The notes beneath the pieces are model-generated. The model saw nothing but the letters and a program-made list of their open reading frames with translations, ran no database searches and was not told the origin of the DNA. A program made the translations under genes and the position numbers. From the NCBI GenBank assembly GCA_002329205.1, contig DCTC01000002.1, positions 423,141 to 487,140 of the forward strand: DNA of 64,000 nt, given 5' to 3'. The stretch is from Candidatus Roizmanbacteria bacterium UBA1450 (GTDB lineage Bacteria > Patescibacteriota > Microgenomatia > UBA1406 > GWC2-37-13). This document shows, in pieces, positions 26,034-35,345 of the stretch; the first letter of the stretch is position 1; every line of letters begins with the position of its first letter.

Positions 26034-26433
26034 GATTCCGACGGATATCAAAATATCTTTTAGGATCCATCTTTATGAAATTTTTTTCTTCAAAAATAAC
26101 CTGAGACCACTCGATCTTCGGATACAAAATGAACGGCTTGACCAAACAAATATCATCGCTTGACGGCTTGGCTTTCTGAGGAAATTCTGTCCAATAAAAA
26201 GTTATACAAGTCAAACCTTCATTTGATATATTCGCCATACCGTAGGGCTTACGAAATTGAGCTGCTTGTCTGAATTGTTCGAAATCTCCGCCGAATGCAT
26301 ATTCTGATGTGTGAAACAAAAATGTTTCATTACCTTCAAAAGCATGGCCCAAGCAATTAGCGACAAGTTTCTTCTGATAGGTTAACGTGTCCGAATATGT
26401 CGGTTCGATATTTCGATAATCAAATTTTTCCAT
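25996..26433 (-). CDS. Hypothetical protein
   Basis: 145 residues, no family recognised. It is rich in aromatic residues (NETFLFHTSEYAFGGDFEQF, ITFYWTEFP) and looks soluble and globular, with an acidic-basic mix and one conserved-looking DIRRNPNPLALELYREA at the C-terminus. It converges with uvrB and overlaps its 3' end by 38 nt. A TATAAT box lies 16 nt before the ATG on the complement. The real coding status is supported by length, start context and codon pattern. Confidence 0.6.
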   Translation of the reverse strand: MEKFDYRNIEPTYSDTLTYQKKLVANCLGHAFEGNETFLFHTSEYAFGGDFEQFRQAAQFRKPYGMANISNEGLTCITFYWTEFPQKAKPSSDDICLVKPFILYPKIEWSQVIFEEKNFIKMDPKRYFDIRRNPNPLALELYREA

Positions 26434-26514
26434 AGGTAATTGGGTTCCTATTATACTATATGATCACTTACTTGATCTTTCTGCTAAAAAGATGTACACT
26501 TATAGGTTCTCATT

Positions 26515-29388
26515 ATGCTGAATAAAATAATTGTGAAAGGCGCTCGTGAGCACAATCTCAAGAACGTCGATGTTGAAATCCCAAAAAATAAATTTGTCGT
26601 TTTTACCGGTGTCTCAGGATCCGGGAAATCTTCTTTGGCTTTTGATACGATCTATGCTGAAGGACAAAGAAGATATGTCGAATCTCTGTCCGCATATGCC
26701 AGGCAATTTTTGGGCATCATGAACAAACCGGATGTTGATATGATCGAAGGATTGTCTCCATCCATATCTATTGATCAGAAAACAGCTTCTCATAACCCGA
26801 GATCTACAGTGGGTACCATTACCGAAATCTATGATTATCTTCGAGTCCTTTTTGCACGGGTCGGCCACCCGCATTGTCCCAACTGCAATATTGAAATACG
26901 GAAACTTTCAGTAGATGAAATAGTTACGCGAATGATTGAAATGATTCGAAAAGAACTCTCTTCCGACAAGATTAAGCCGCACATTGTTCATATTCTGTCG
27001 CCGGTCGTCCGCAACCGAAAAGGTGAATTCAGAGATTTATTTGAAAATCTTCAGAGCAAAGGATACCGGCAAGCCCGCATTGACGGCAAGGATTTCTCCC
27101 TCGATGATGATATTAACCTCATAAAAGCAAACAAGCATACGATAGAAGCATATATTGACTCACTTTCACTTCAGCATAAGGACCTGCAAGATGAAGTATT
27201 TCTCGCCAATGTAAGATCACGGCTTACAACTGCTGTTGAACAAAGCACCAATCTTTCTGACGGACTGGCTGTTTTATCGCTCGGTGATGAAGAACATCTT
27301 TTTTCTGAAAAATTTTCCTGCCCGAACTGTAATCTATCACTTCCGGAGATAGAGCCACGCATGTTTTCATTCAATTCTCCTCTGGGTGCGTGTCCCGAAT
27401 GTAAAGGTATTGGGACGGTGTACCGCATAGATCCCGATCTATTATTAAATCCTAATCTCAGCATTAATGAAGGTGGTATTCATCCGTATCCTAAATTTTA
27501 TTATCAAGGCACCTGGTACCTACGACTTATCAAAACAGTTGCCGTGCATGAAGGAATTGATCTCAATGTCCCCATTCGCAAACTGTCAGTAGAGTCAATA
27601 TATATTTTACTTCACGGTACAGGAGAAACCTATATGGTGGAAGGAACGAACAGATTCGGACGGCCGACTACCATTCATGAGACCTGGCACGGATTGGTTA
27701 AAGATATGGAACGGCGATATTTTGACAGTGAAGGAGGCAACAATGAAATTGAAAAATATATGCGTGAAGAGACGTGTCCCATTTGTAATGGATCTCGACT
27801 GAAGAAAGAAGTTTTATCGATCACAATAGACCGAAATAACATATCTGATACAACTGACTGGGCTATCAAAAAAATGATCCAATTTTTCAGCAATCGTATC
27901 AACGAGATATTAAACGAGTACGAAGTACAAATCGCCAAACCTATACTTCGGGAAATAATTACAAGGCTCACCTTCCTTGATAATGTCGGACTTTCCTATT
28001 TGACAATTTCACGTGCAGCAAGAACCTTATCCGGTGGCGAACTCCAAAGAATCCGTCTTGCATCACAGATCGGGACAGGATTAACAGGAGTTTTGTACGT
28101 CCTGGATGAGCCGTCCATCGGTCTTCATCCCCGCGACGTCTCGGCACTTATTCAAACACTACACAATCTCAAAAATTTGGGAAATACGCTTGTGGTCGTC
28201 GAACATGATCAGGAGACTATGGAATCTGCTGATTATCTGGTCGAGCTTGGTCCAAAAGCTGGAAAAAACGGAGGGAAAATTACATTTACCGGAACGGTGA
28301 ATGAAATTAAAAAAGATGAGCATACTATAACCGGAAAGTATCTATCTGGAAGAAAAGAAATTGCTATTTCCGAACGTGAATTGGAAGAAAAAAAAGGGAA
28401 AATCATTCTTCATAATGCATCTCAATTTAATCTGAAAGATGTGACCGTGCGTTTCCCATTGCAGAACCTTATCGCGATTACCGGTGTGTCAGGATCCGGA
28501 AAATCAACACTTATTACCGAAACGTTATACCCTGCATTAAAGCTGCAAATCAGTAATCAATGGAATGAATTTGTAGGAGATTATAGCAGACTGGAAGGAT
28601 TTCAAGATCTTACCCGTGTTTATCTAGTAGATCAATCTCCAATCGGCCGCACACCCCGATCGAATCCGGCAACCTATGTCGGTTTGTTTGACGAGGTTCG
28701 GGATATTTTTGCCGAAACAGTAGAAGCCCGAGCACGAGGATATAAACGAGGAAGATTTTCATTCAACGTGAAAGGCGGAAGATGTGAAAAATGTCAAGGT
28801 GCAGGTGTCATCAAAATTGAGATGCAGTTTTTGTCAGATGTGTATGTAAAATGCGATGTCTGTGAAGGCCAGCGATACAATCGAGAGACGCTTGAAGTCA
28901 AATACAAAGATAAAACCATTTTTGATGTCTTGAATATGACTGTCGACGATGCGGCCGAGTTTTTCAGAAATCACCTCAAAATTTACAATAAACTTCAGTT
29001 TTTGCAGAAAGTAGGTCTCGGATATATCCAGCTGGGTCAACCTGCACCTACATTCTCAGGTGGAGAAGCGCAGCGAATCAAACTTGCAGATGAATTGTCC
29101 CGGGCAAATCGAGGCCACACGCTTTATATACTGGATGAACCGACCACCGGGCTGCATTTTGCCGATGTCGAAAAACTTCTGTCCGCGCTTCAGGAACTTG
29201 TAGAACAAGGGAATACTGTTGTTGTAATAGAACATAACCTTGATGTCATCAAAAATGCACAATGGATTATTGACCTCGGTCCAGAAGGCGGTGATAAAGG
29301 AGGTGAGGTTGTTTACCAAGGGCCAATTCGAGAGATACTCGATGTAAAAAATTCCCATACCGGGCGATATCTGAGAAAGTATTTATAA
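26515..29388 (+). CDS. uvrA: Excinuclease ABC subunit A
   Basis: Damage-recognition ATPase of nucleotide excision repair. 957 residues: two ABC modules, with Walker A motifs GVSGSGKSSLAFDT (about 32-45) and GVSGSGKSTLITET (about 650-663), two LSGGE/FSGGE signatures, and three zinc sites (CPNCNIEI, CPNCNLSL...CPECKG, CEKCQGAG...CDVCEG). The insertion domain for UvrB and the glycine-rich LGPEGGDKGGEVV end are present. Full length. A TATAGG box lies 8 nt before the ATG. Confidence 0.97.
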   Translation: MLNKIIVKGAREHNLKNVDVEIPKNKFVVFTGVSGSGKSSLAFDTIYAEGQRRYVESLSAYARQFLGIMNKPDVDMIEGLSPSISIDQKTASHNPRSTVGTITEIYDYLRVLFARVGHPHCPNCNIEIRKLSVDEIVTRMIEMIRKELSSDKIKPHIVHILSPVVRNRKGEFRDLFENLQSKGYRQARIDGKDFSLDDDINLIKANKHTIEAYIDSLSLQHKDLQDEVFLANVRSRLTTAVEQSTNLSDGLAVLSLGDEEHLFSEKFSCPNCNLSLPEIEPRMFSFNSPLGACPECKGIGTVYRIDPDLLLNPNLSINEGGIHPYPKFYYQGTWYLRLIKTVAVHEGIDLNVPIRKLSVESIYILLHGTGETYMVEGTNRFGRPTTIHETWHGLVKDMERRYFDSEGGNNEIEKYMREETCPICNGSRLKKEVLSITIDRNNISDTTDWAIKKMIQFFSNRINEILNEYEVQIAKPILREIITRLTFLDNVGLSYLTISRAARTLSGGELQRIRLASQIGTGLTGVLYVLDEPSIGLHPRDVSALIQTLHNLKNLGNTLVVVEHDQETMESADYLVELGPKAGKNGGKITFTGTVNEIKKDEHTITGKYLSGRKEIAISERELEEKKGKIILHNASQFNLKDVTVRFPLQNLIAITGVSGSGKSTLITETLYPALKLQISNQWNEFVGDYSRLEGFQDLTRVYLVDQSPIGRTPRSNPATYVGLFDEVRDIFAETVEARARGYKRGRFSFNVKGGRCEKCQGAGVIKIEMQFLSDVYVKCDVCEGQRYNRETLEVKYKDKTIFDVLNMTVDDAAEFFRNHLKIYNKLQFLQKVGLGYIQLGQPAPTFSGGEAQRIKLADELSRANRGHTLYILDEPTTGLHFADVEKLLSALQELVEQGNTVVVIEHNLDVIKNAQWIIDLGPEGGDKGGEVVYQGPIREILDVKNSHTGRYLRKYL

Positions 29389-29440
29389 TTCATCTGTAAT
29401 CTTGAACTTGTTTCAGGATCTAGACACAAATTTAGTAACA

Positions 29441-29477
29441 GATGCTGAAACAACTGCCAGCCGGCGGACAGCATGAC
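29441..29477. repeat. Intergenic repeat, copy B (inverted relative to copy A)
   Basis: The reverse complement of this 37-nt block matches 1514-1550 at about 34 positions. It lies in the 100-nt gap between uvrA and uvrC, close to the uvrC start, and is more GC-rich than its surroundings. Together with copy A it defines a short chromosomal repeat family. Confidence 0.7.
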
Positions 29478-29488
29478 AAAACTTGACT

Positions 29489-30760
29489 ATGCTTGATATC
29501 AAAAATCTTCCGACCACAAACGGTATTTATATCTTTAAATCGCACGGAAAACCTATTTACATCGGGAAATCTGTAAATATCAAAGCTCGGGTCAAGTCAC
29601 ATATCGAAAATGCAAAAAGTGATGCAAAAGAGAAAGCCATCATAGAGGGTTCTGATGAACTTGAACACATTGTTACCGACTCCGAATTCAAAGCCCTCCT
29701 TCTTGAATCAAAACTAATTCAGCAACACAAACCCAAATATAACGTAAGATGGCGGGATGATAAAAGCTATTTGTATATCAAAGTCACAAAACGTGAACTA
29801 TATCCGAAATTTTATATCACCCGAAAAGAAGATGATAAAAAAGCACTGTATTTCGGACCATTTGCTTCGGTACGGGTAGCAACTGATATCTTGAGAGAGA
29901 TCAGAAAAGTATTTCCCTTCTGCACCCAAAAAAATATTACAAATCGAAAATGTTTTTATGCCAAGATAAAACTTTGTGACCCTTGCCCAAATATTATCGA
30001 AAAAACAGAAAATCCTGTGAAGAAAAAAGAACTTCAGAAAAAATATAAAGAGAATGTTCGGAATGCCATAAAAGTCCTGGATGGAAAAACAGAGGTAGTT
30101 ATCGAAAAACTGTATAAAAAAATGAATACGTACACTAAAAATCATCAATATGAGGACGCAATTCCTTATAGAAATAGACTCATGCGGCTGGAAGGGGTGC
30201 TGTTGCGAAGAAAATTTGATACAAACAATCTGGAAGAATATAACAAATCAGAAAAAAGGCTGAAATCACTTATGCAGCTGCTGCAGCCATATTACGAACT
30301 CAAACAACTCAATAGGATTGAATGTTATGACATGAGCACTTTGGCGTTTGATCATAGCACCGCATCAATGGTTGTATTTACGGAGGGCCTCAGCGACAAG
30401 AAAGAGTACAAAAGGTTCAAAATTAAGGGAGAGGGTGTGCAGTCAGATTTTGATATGTTTAAGGAGATACTGACCAGGAGATTTAAAAATGCATGGGCAA
30501 CGCCTGACCTACTCATACTCGATGGCGGTAAACCACAAATACGTGCAGCCAGGGAAGTTTTGGAGGCAATGCGTGTCACCATCCCGCTTATCGGGATTGC
30601 AAAGCGTCCGGACAGGATTGTAATCGGAGATGCATCTCTTCTCACGCTCAAACCTCCCCGTCACCATCCTGGCTTCCGGCTCGTGCAAGCAATGCGTGAT
30701 GAATCCCACCGATTTGCAAAAAAGTATCATGTTCACTTGAGAGACAAGAAGATGTTATAA
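29489..30760 (+). CDS. uvrC: Excinuclease ABC subunit C, short form without HhH domain
   Basis: Dual-incision nuclease of nucleotide excision repair. 423 residues: GIY-YIG domain TNGIYIFKSHGKPIYIGKSV at the N-terminus, Cys cluster NRKCFYAKIKLCDPCPNI (about 150-167), UVR segment YEDAIPYRNRLMRLEG, and RNase H-like domain with ECYDMSTLAFDH and LILDGGKPQIRAA, ending at RDESHRFAKKYH plus a short tail. Typical UvrC has about 600 residues, ending with a (HhH)2 domain that is missing here with no frameshift visible. ATG 29489 is preferred over TTG 29483. Confidence 0.92.
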   Translation: MLDIKNLPTTNGIYIFKSHGKPIYIGKSVNIKARVKSHIENAKSDAKEKAIIEGSDELEHIVTDSEFKALLLESKLIQQHKPKYNVRWRDDKSYLYIKVTKRELYPKFYITRKEDDKKALYFGPFASVRVATDILREIRKVFPFCTQKNITNRKCFYAKIKLCDPCPNIIEKTENPVKKKELQKKYKENVRNAIKVLDGKTEVVIEKLYKKMNTYTKNHQYEDAIPYRNRLMRLEGVLLRRKFDTNNLEEYNKSEKRLKSLMQLLQPYYELKQLNRIECYDMSTLAFDHSTASMVVFTEGLSDKKEYKRFKIKGEGVQSDFDMFKEILTRRFKNAWATPDLLILDGGKPQIRAAREVLEAMRVTIPLIGIAKRPDRIVIGDASLLTLKPPRHHPGFRLVQAMRDESHRFAKKYHVHLRDKKML

Positions 30761-30780
30761 TGTACGCATAACGTAAAGCG

Positions 30781-30832
30781 TATAACGTGAAACGTATAAT
30801 AATACGTTTTGCGCTGTACGTTACACGTTATA
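30781..30832. repeat. Nested palindrome between uvrC and secG
   Basis: Outer arms TATAACGTG (30781-30789) and CACGTTATA (30824-30832) pair perfectly; inside, AAACGTAT-AATA-ATACGTTT forms a second 8-bp hairpin. The 12-mer CGTATAACGTGA at 30779-30790 recurs at 32484-32495 before tRNA-Leu. It may terminate uvrC transcription; the last arm also contains the TATATT that could be the secG -10 box. Confidence 0.5.
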
Positions 30833-30839
30833 TTGCCAA

Positions 30840-31058
30840 GTGAAAGAAATCTTGCTAATTGTTAACATCGTTTTGTCCGTAGCCATTGTCGTTCTGATTT
30901 TACTCCAGGGAAAAGGAGCAGGACTCGGTAGTGCTTGGGGTGGTGGAGGAGAGATGTATCAGTCACGTCGCGGTGTAGAAAAATTTACAATGAACCTTAC
31001 ATACATCTTTATTTTCCTCTTTTTCATACTCTCTGTAGCGAATTTTTTTGTTCATTAA
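30840..31058 (+). CDS. secG: Preprotein translocase subunit SecG
   Basis: 72-residue auxiliary SecYEG channel subunit. Two membrane helices (IVNIVLSVAIVVLILLQG and MNLTYIFIFLFFILSVANFF) flank the conserved loop LLQGKGAGLGSAWGGGGEMY, which is the family signature, and RRGVEKF before helix two. Starts with GTG 5 nt after a TATATT box. The solute-binding-protein gene follows 3 nt later, so the two are likely cotranscribed. Confidence 0.93.
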   Translation: MKEILLIVNIVLSVAIVVLILLQGKGAGLGSAWGGGGEMYQSRRGVEKFTMNLTYIFIFLFFILSVANFFVH

Positions 31059-31061
31059 ATC

Positions 31062-32435
31062 ATGCGTTTCAGTTTTAATACTAAACGTATCCGGTATGCG
31101 TACTGGATATCTCTCGCGTTTATTAAGAAAAACATGCAATCGCTCCTGATGAGTTTTCTTGTCAGTCTCCTTGGTGTGATTACCATCGTCTCATTTGCAC
31201 CATATGTCATCGATATGATGACAACTAAAAAAGAAGTCATCGGGATATCTGGAGTGTACACCATTGATTCTCTGCCTGATGAAATCGTCTCAAACTTCTC
31301 AAACGGTCTCCTGCATGTCAATGACAAAGGAGAGCTGATTCCACTTCTTGCCGATTCGTGGGAACCGGTAGACGGAGGGCAGGAATACCGTTTTCATATA
31401 AAAAAGGATCTCACATGGAATGATGGTACTCCTTTTACAGCTCACGATATCGAATACAAATTCAAAGATGTTGAAACGATTGCAGAAAGCGAATATCTTT
31501 TACGATTTAAACTGAAAAAGCCGCTCGCAATTTTTCCCAATTTTTTGACAAAACCGATTGTGAAATACCCTGTTGTAGGAGTTGCCGGCCTCTACCAGGT
31601 CGGAAGAATCCGGGTTGAGGCAGGCAACGTCAAAATGCTCCAGCTGACGCCGAATCAGGAAGGTTTACCTATTCTGATATATAAATTTTATGACACTGAT
31701 TCCAAGCTCGTACAAGCGTACAAACTCGGGGAGATAACAGAGATGACAACTTCAAAAGCCAGTGTAGCCGAAGTATTTAGAGAGTGGAAAAACACCGAAA
31801 TTGAACAATCAATAGACTATTCAAAGGTAATGACTCTTTTCTTCAACTTTAACGATCCGCTGCTCAAGGAGGAAAAAGATTTACGCCATGCTATCGCAGA
31901 GTCGATCGATAAATCAAATTTTGAACGATATGGTGAGTTAGCAAGCAGCCCCATTCCGCCGTCATCCTGGGCGTATGATCCGTCAGTCAAACAGTTTATG
32001 CACAATCCAAATGTTGCGTCAAAGATTATTAAAAAATATATTGAGGCTTCAGACGCTGCACAACTGAAAATAAGCACCTATTATGATCATTTGGGAGTGG
32101 CGGATGAAATCAAGGAAGATCTGCGGGAAGTGGGTATGGACCCGAAAATTGAGGTTCTGGCAGGCAGTCTTCCGAGGGACTATCAGGTTTTTCTTGCCCA
32201 GCTCACACTTGCAAAAGATCCTGATCAATATTTTTTCTGGCACTCCACTCAAACAAACGGGAACATAACAGCGTATAAAAACGTACGTATCGATAAGCTG
32301 CTTGAGGACGGCAGAAATACCTATGCGATAACAAAAAGAAAAGAATTTTATGCAGATTTTCAACGTATTCTCGTGGATGATATGCCAGCGCATTTTCTTT
32401 ATTATCCGTACCTTTATACGATAAAAAGAAAGTAG
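31062..32435 (+). CDS. Peptide/nickel-type ABC transporter substrate-binding protein (SBP_bac_5)
   Basis: 457 residues. A cytoplasmic basic stretch and one membrane segment (LLMSFLVSLLGVITIVSFAP, about 28-47) anchor it, then a family 5 solute-binding fold: GLLHVNDKGELIPLLADSWE, YRFHIKKDLTWNDGTPFTAHDIEYKF, VMTLFFNFNDPLLKEEKDLRHAIAESIDKS, and DQYFFWHST. No permease or ATPase genes are adjacent in the window. It forms a tight pair with secG. The ligand is unknown; in this type of genome it may bind peptides. Confidence 0.85.
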   Translation: MRFSFNTKRIRYAYWISLAFIKKNMQSLLMSFLVSLLGVITIVSFAPYVIDMMTTKKEVIGISGVYTIDSLPDEIVSNFSNGLLHVNDKGELIPLLADSWEPVDGGQEYRFHIKKDLTWNDGTPFTAHDIEYKFKDVETIAESEYLLRFKLKKPLAIFPNFLTKPIVKYPVVGVAGLYQVGRIRVEAGNVKMLQLTPNQEGLPILIYKFYDTDSKLVQAYKLGEITEMTTSKASVAEVFREWKNTEIEQSIDYSKVMTLFFNFNDPLLKEEKDLRHAIAESIDKSNFERYGELASSPIPPSSWAYDPSVKQFMHNPNVASKIIKKYIEASDAAQLKISTYYDHLGVADEIKEDLREVGMDPKIEVLAGSLPRDYQVFLAQLTLAKDPDQYFFWHSTQTNGNITAYKNVRIDKLLEDGRNTYAITKRKEFYADFQRILVDDMPAHFLYYPYLYTIKRK

Positions 32436-32550
32436 TGAAACAGAAAAATTTTTGATATAATTCTACTTACATATAACGCAATACGTATAACGTGATTCGT
32501 TTCTATTATTGAAATGTTTTACGATACGCGATTAACGATATGCGAGATGA

Positions 32551-32635
32551 GCCGGGGTGGCGGAACTGGCAGACGCGCAGTCTTGAGGGGGCTGTACCGC
32601 AAGGTGTGGAGGTTCAAGTCCTCTCCCCGGCACCA
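32551..32635 (+). tRNA. tRNA-Leu (anticodon GAG)
   Basis: Acceptor GCCGGGG pairs with CCCCGGC; the D-arm region is GGCGGAACTGGCAGACGC; anticodon stem CAGTC/GGCTG encloses TTGAGGG with GAG; a long class II variable arm with GTACCGCAAGGTGT follows; T arm GAGG-TTCAAGT-CCTC; CCA encoded (32633-32635). Confidence 0.92.
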
Positions 32636-32693
32636 CTTTCTTCTACAACAAGCTTCAGATTGCTTCTTAATATATCCTATAGTATAATATGGT

Positions 32694-35345
32694 ATGTCAC
32701 TTGAACATGCTTCAGGCATTGCTCCTGAGGTACAAAATCCGGCTGAACGAAAACGTTTTTGGATAAATACAGCAGATAAAATCTATCAACAGGCTCAAAT
32801 GCAGAACCTCCCGCTTGTGTTCAGAGGCAGTTTACACGCAGAATTTCTACAACCTGGTTTTATTGAAGATGGATATAAACAGGAAAAACGTGCATGGCGC
32901 GACATTGATTTGCTTCTTTTAGGTCAGCCTGATGAAGAAATTGAGAGACAGCTCCAATTTGCAGCCGGAGAGGTACGAATCGGTTTCGGAGCCAATGAGT
33001 ATCTCCACTTTGATGAACAAGATGTCAGTTTAACTTACAAGGATATAGCTGTTCCAATTGAACCATCATTATTCGAACCGCAATATATGACCTGCGAAGG
33101 GAAAACGTTGCCTTTTCTTGATCCGTTGGTCCACTATCATCTATTTGAGACTGTAGGTTTCGGCGGTGTATTCGGAGGACGTATTCGAGACCGGAAGAAG
33201 ATGGATTTGTACAAAAATTCCCCAAGCCGATATGCCGATCTTGCAGAAGATGAAAAAATACGCCTTTTCCAGCCTTTTTATGAATATCGAAAATTACGTG
33301 CAAAACAATATCCAATAGAAACAATTGCGAATAAACTTCGGGGAGATATTCCAGCACCTGCTAATACACAGGTACGGAGGTTGAGTCGACAACTTTTCAG
33401 ATCACTGAATGCAACGCCACTCAAAAGAGAAGGACTTCATATTCCTTCCTGCCTTGATGTATCAAATGATCCCGAAGCGAGAACTTCTGAAGGGAAAGAG
33501 GTACAGGTGATGAAACTTGAGGATTCTCAAAACACACCGCTGGCACTTAAAGCATATTTCGATGGCGACTCAATGTATGAGCAGTTAGAGATAGCAGAGG
33601 ATATACGAGGAGATATTGATGAATTTCACAGTTTAGGATTGGAGGAACAAATTCCCCCGACTGATTTTTTTATAGCCGAAGATCCCACTACAGAGAATCC
33701 GCGGCTCTATGCACTGCAACCATGGATCGAAGGGGATACATTACGGAACACTCCTCTCGAGCGAATAATCAACGATGAACAAACCAGCAAAAGTTTGAGT
33801 GATCTTTTAATAGCCGTATCTAAATATCAGGAATTATTCGGATATATGCCTGACACTGTAGGCGCGCATGGATTACGGGTAGCAGGAAAACGTATCCCAG
33901 CCCCGGCTAATCTGCTTCCTTTTTTGTCAAATAATATTATGATTGATGATAAAGGAAAAGTATATTTTATTGATCCTCATGTAAGGAAAACTGCAGATGC
34001 CCAAGGAAAAATTCGGGGAATGCTTCAATCACTCTCTACTAAAACTACCGGTGAATTACTGAAACACACTCATACACCACAAGAATACGTAGAATCACCT
34101 GATGTACAACGAGTCAAAGAGTATCTGGAAACAATACCGGGGACGAGTGAACAGTTTGATGATGGATACTTTCGAGACGAGCAGACAGACCAAAAGAAGC
34201 TGCTTATCGTTACCAACTACCCTCCAGGTGAAAAACTAAACGGTCTTGATTTTACCGTAAGAATGCTCATGAGATATTTGCATGTCAATAATTCCGATTC
34301 AATACTTCTCACTGCTTCTTCATCCGATAAGCAGATATTTGATCCTCAACTAGGACGGATCATTATGTGTGAAGGACTTCAATTGTCTGGACGGCTTCCT
34401 GGAATAATCGCCGGGACAGAAAGAATCAAAGAAATCATTGAAACAGAAAAACCTGAAGGAGTAGTCCTGTTTAATCCGCTAATCCTCGGTCAACAGGTTG
34501 CTGATGCAGCATCCAAAAGTAATATTCCTGTTGCAGCTACGGCAGATACACGAGTAGGTCAATATATCCGGTATCAGATTCCTGATCCGATAGGAAAAAC
34601 ACTAGCACATCGTATTGACCATATTGATTATGCCGTAAAAAAAGCATTACCTGTCCAAACGTGGATAGCACCCTCCGATTCCTATCGAAAAAGATTGGAA
34701 GAAAATGGCATCAAGCATGTCAAAACAATCAGTCGAGAAGGAAGTTACGGGAATCATGAAATCCCACATCGAGATATGCATCTTCACCAGCTTATCGCGC
34801 CAAATGGTGAATTGGTGCTCCTGAATGTGGGCAAAGTCTCACGGGTTAAAAATATCGAATTCCTGGCACGAGTCGCAAGACTTCTGGATCGATCAGATGT
34901 TCCTTACAAAATGGTATTTGTCGGGAATAACAGCGACCCCAAAGAATTTGATCGTATTAGAAAACAATTCCGCACTGATAGATCACTATTTCTTGGAAGT
35001 CAAGACGGTGATCGGTTGATGCGATTGTACAGTGCTGCAGATCTCTGTCTTCAGCCTTCGAATACCGAGACTTTGGGACTGGTGTCAATAGAAGCATTGA
35101 CTGCAGGAGTCCCTGTATTAGCAGCAGACTCGATAGGAAACAGAGATACAGTAATACATAACCAGAACGGTAAAATAATGAGCACAACAGAACCGGGAGA
35201 CGCGAAAAAATGGGCGGATATCATATCTGATCTTATTCAACATCCAGAAGAATTAGACTCTTTGAGAAATCATACCGGGTATCCTTCTTATGTTGCACAG
35301 AGCTGGAGAGAGTACGGTAGTGACATCGTGGGATTATTTAAGTAA
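32694..35345 (+). CDS. Three-domain protein: nucleotidyltransferase-like, kinase-like, GT4 glycosyltransferase
   Basis: 883 residues with a mosaic layout. Residues about 40-200 resemble a nucleotidyltransferase fold (FRGSLHAEFLQPGF, then AWRDIDLLLLGQPD). About 265-450 looks like a protein-kinase/phosphotransferase fold: LALKAYFDG with a Lys, LQPWIEGD, and NIMIDDKGKVYFIDPH as the C-terminal-lobe metal site. About 500-883 is a GT4 glycosyltransferase (LIVTNYPPG, LLNVGKVSRVKNIEFLARV, SNTETLGLVSIEALTAGVPV). Substrates unknown; a surface-glycan role is likely. TATAAT 5 nt before the ATG. 12-nt tail overlap with the NUDIX gene. Confidence 0.75.
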   Translation: MSLEHASGIAPEVQNPAERKRFWINTADKIYQQAQMQNLPLVFRGSLHAEFLQPGFIEDGYKQEKRAWRDIDLLLLGQPDEEIERQLQFAAGEVRIGFGANEYLHFDEQDVSLTYKDIAVPIEPSLFEPQYMTCEGKTLPFLDPLVHYHLFETVGFGGVFGGRIRDRKKMDLYKNSPSRYADLAEDEKIRLFQPFYEYRKLRAKQYPIETIANKLRGDIPAPANTQVRRLSRQLFRSLNATPLKREGLHIPSCLDVSNDPEARTSEGKEVQVMKLEDSQNTPLALKAYFDGDSMYEQLEIAEDIRGDIDEFHSLGLEEQIPPTDFFIAEDPTTENPRLYALQPWIEGDTLRNTPLERIINDEQTSKSLSDLLIAVSKYQELFGYMPDTVGAHGLRVAGKRIPAPANLLPFLSNNIMIDDKGKVYFIDPHVRKTADAQGKIRGMLQSLSTKTTGELLKHTHTPQEYVESPDVQRVKEYLETIPGTSEQFDDGYFRDEQTDQKKLLIVTNYPPGEKLNGLDFTVRMLMRYLHVNNSDSILLTASSSDKQIFDPQLGRIIMCEGLQLSGRLPGIIAGTERIKEIIETEKPEGVVLFNPLILGQQVADAASKSNIPVAATADTRVGQYIRYQIPDPIGKTLAHRIDHIDYAVKKALPVQTWIAPSDSYRKRLEENGIKHVKTISREGSYGNHEIPHRDMHLHQLIAPNGELVLLNVGKVSRVKNIEFLARVARLLDRSDVPYKMVFVGNNSDPKEFDRIRKQFRTDRSLFLGSQDGDRLMRLYSAADLCLQPSNTETLGLVSIEALTAGVPVLAADSIGNRDTVIHNQNGKIMSTTEPGDAKKWADIISDLIQHPEELDSLRNHTGYPSYVAQSWREYGSDIVGLFK

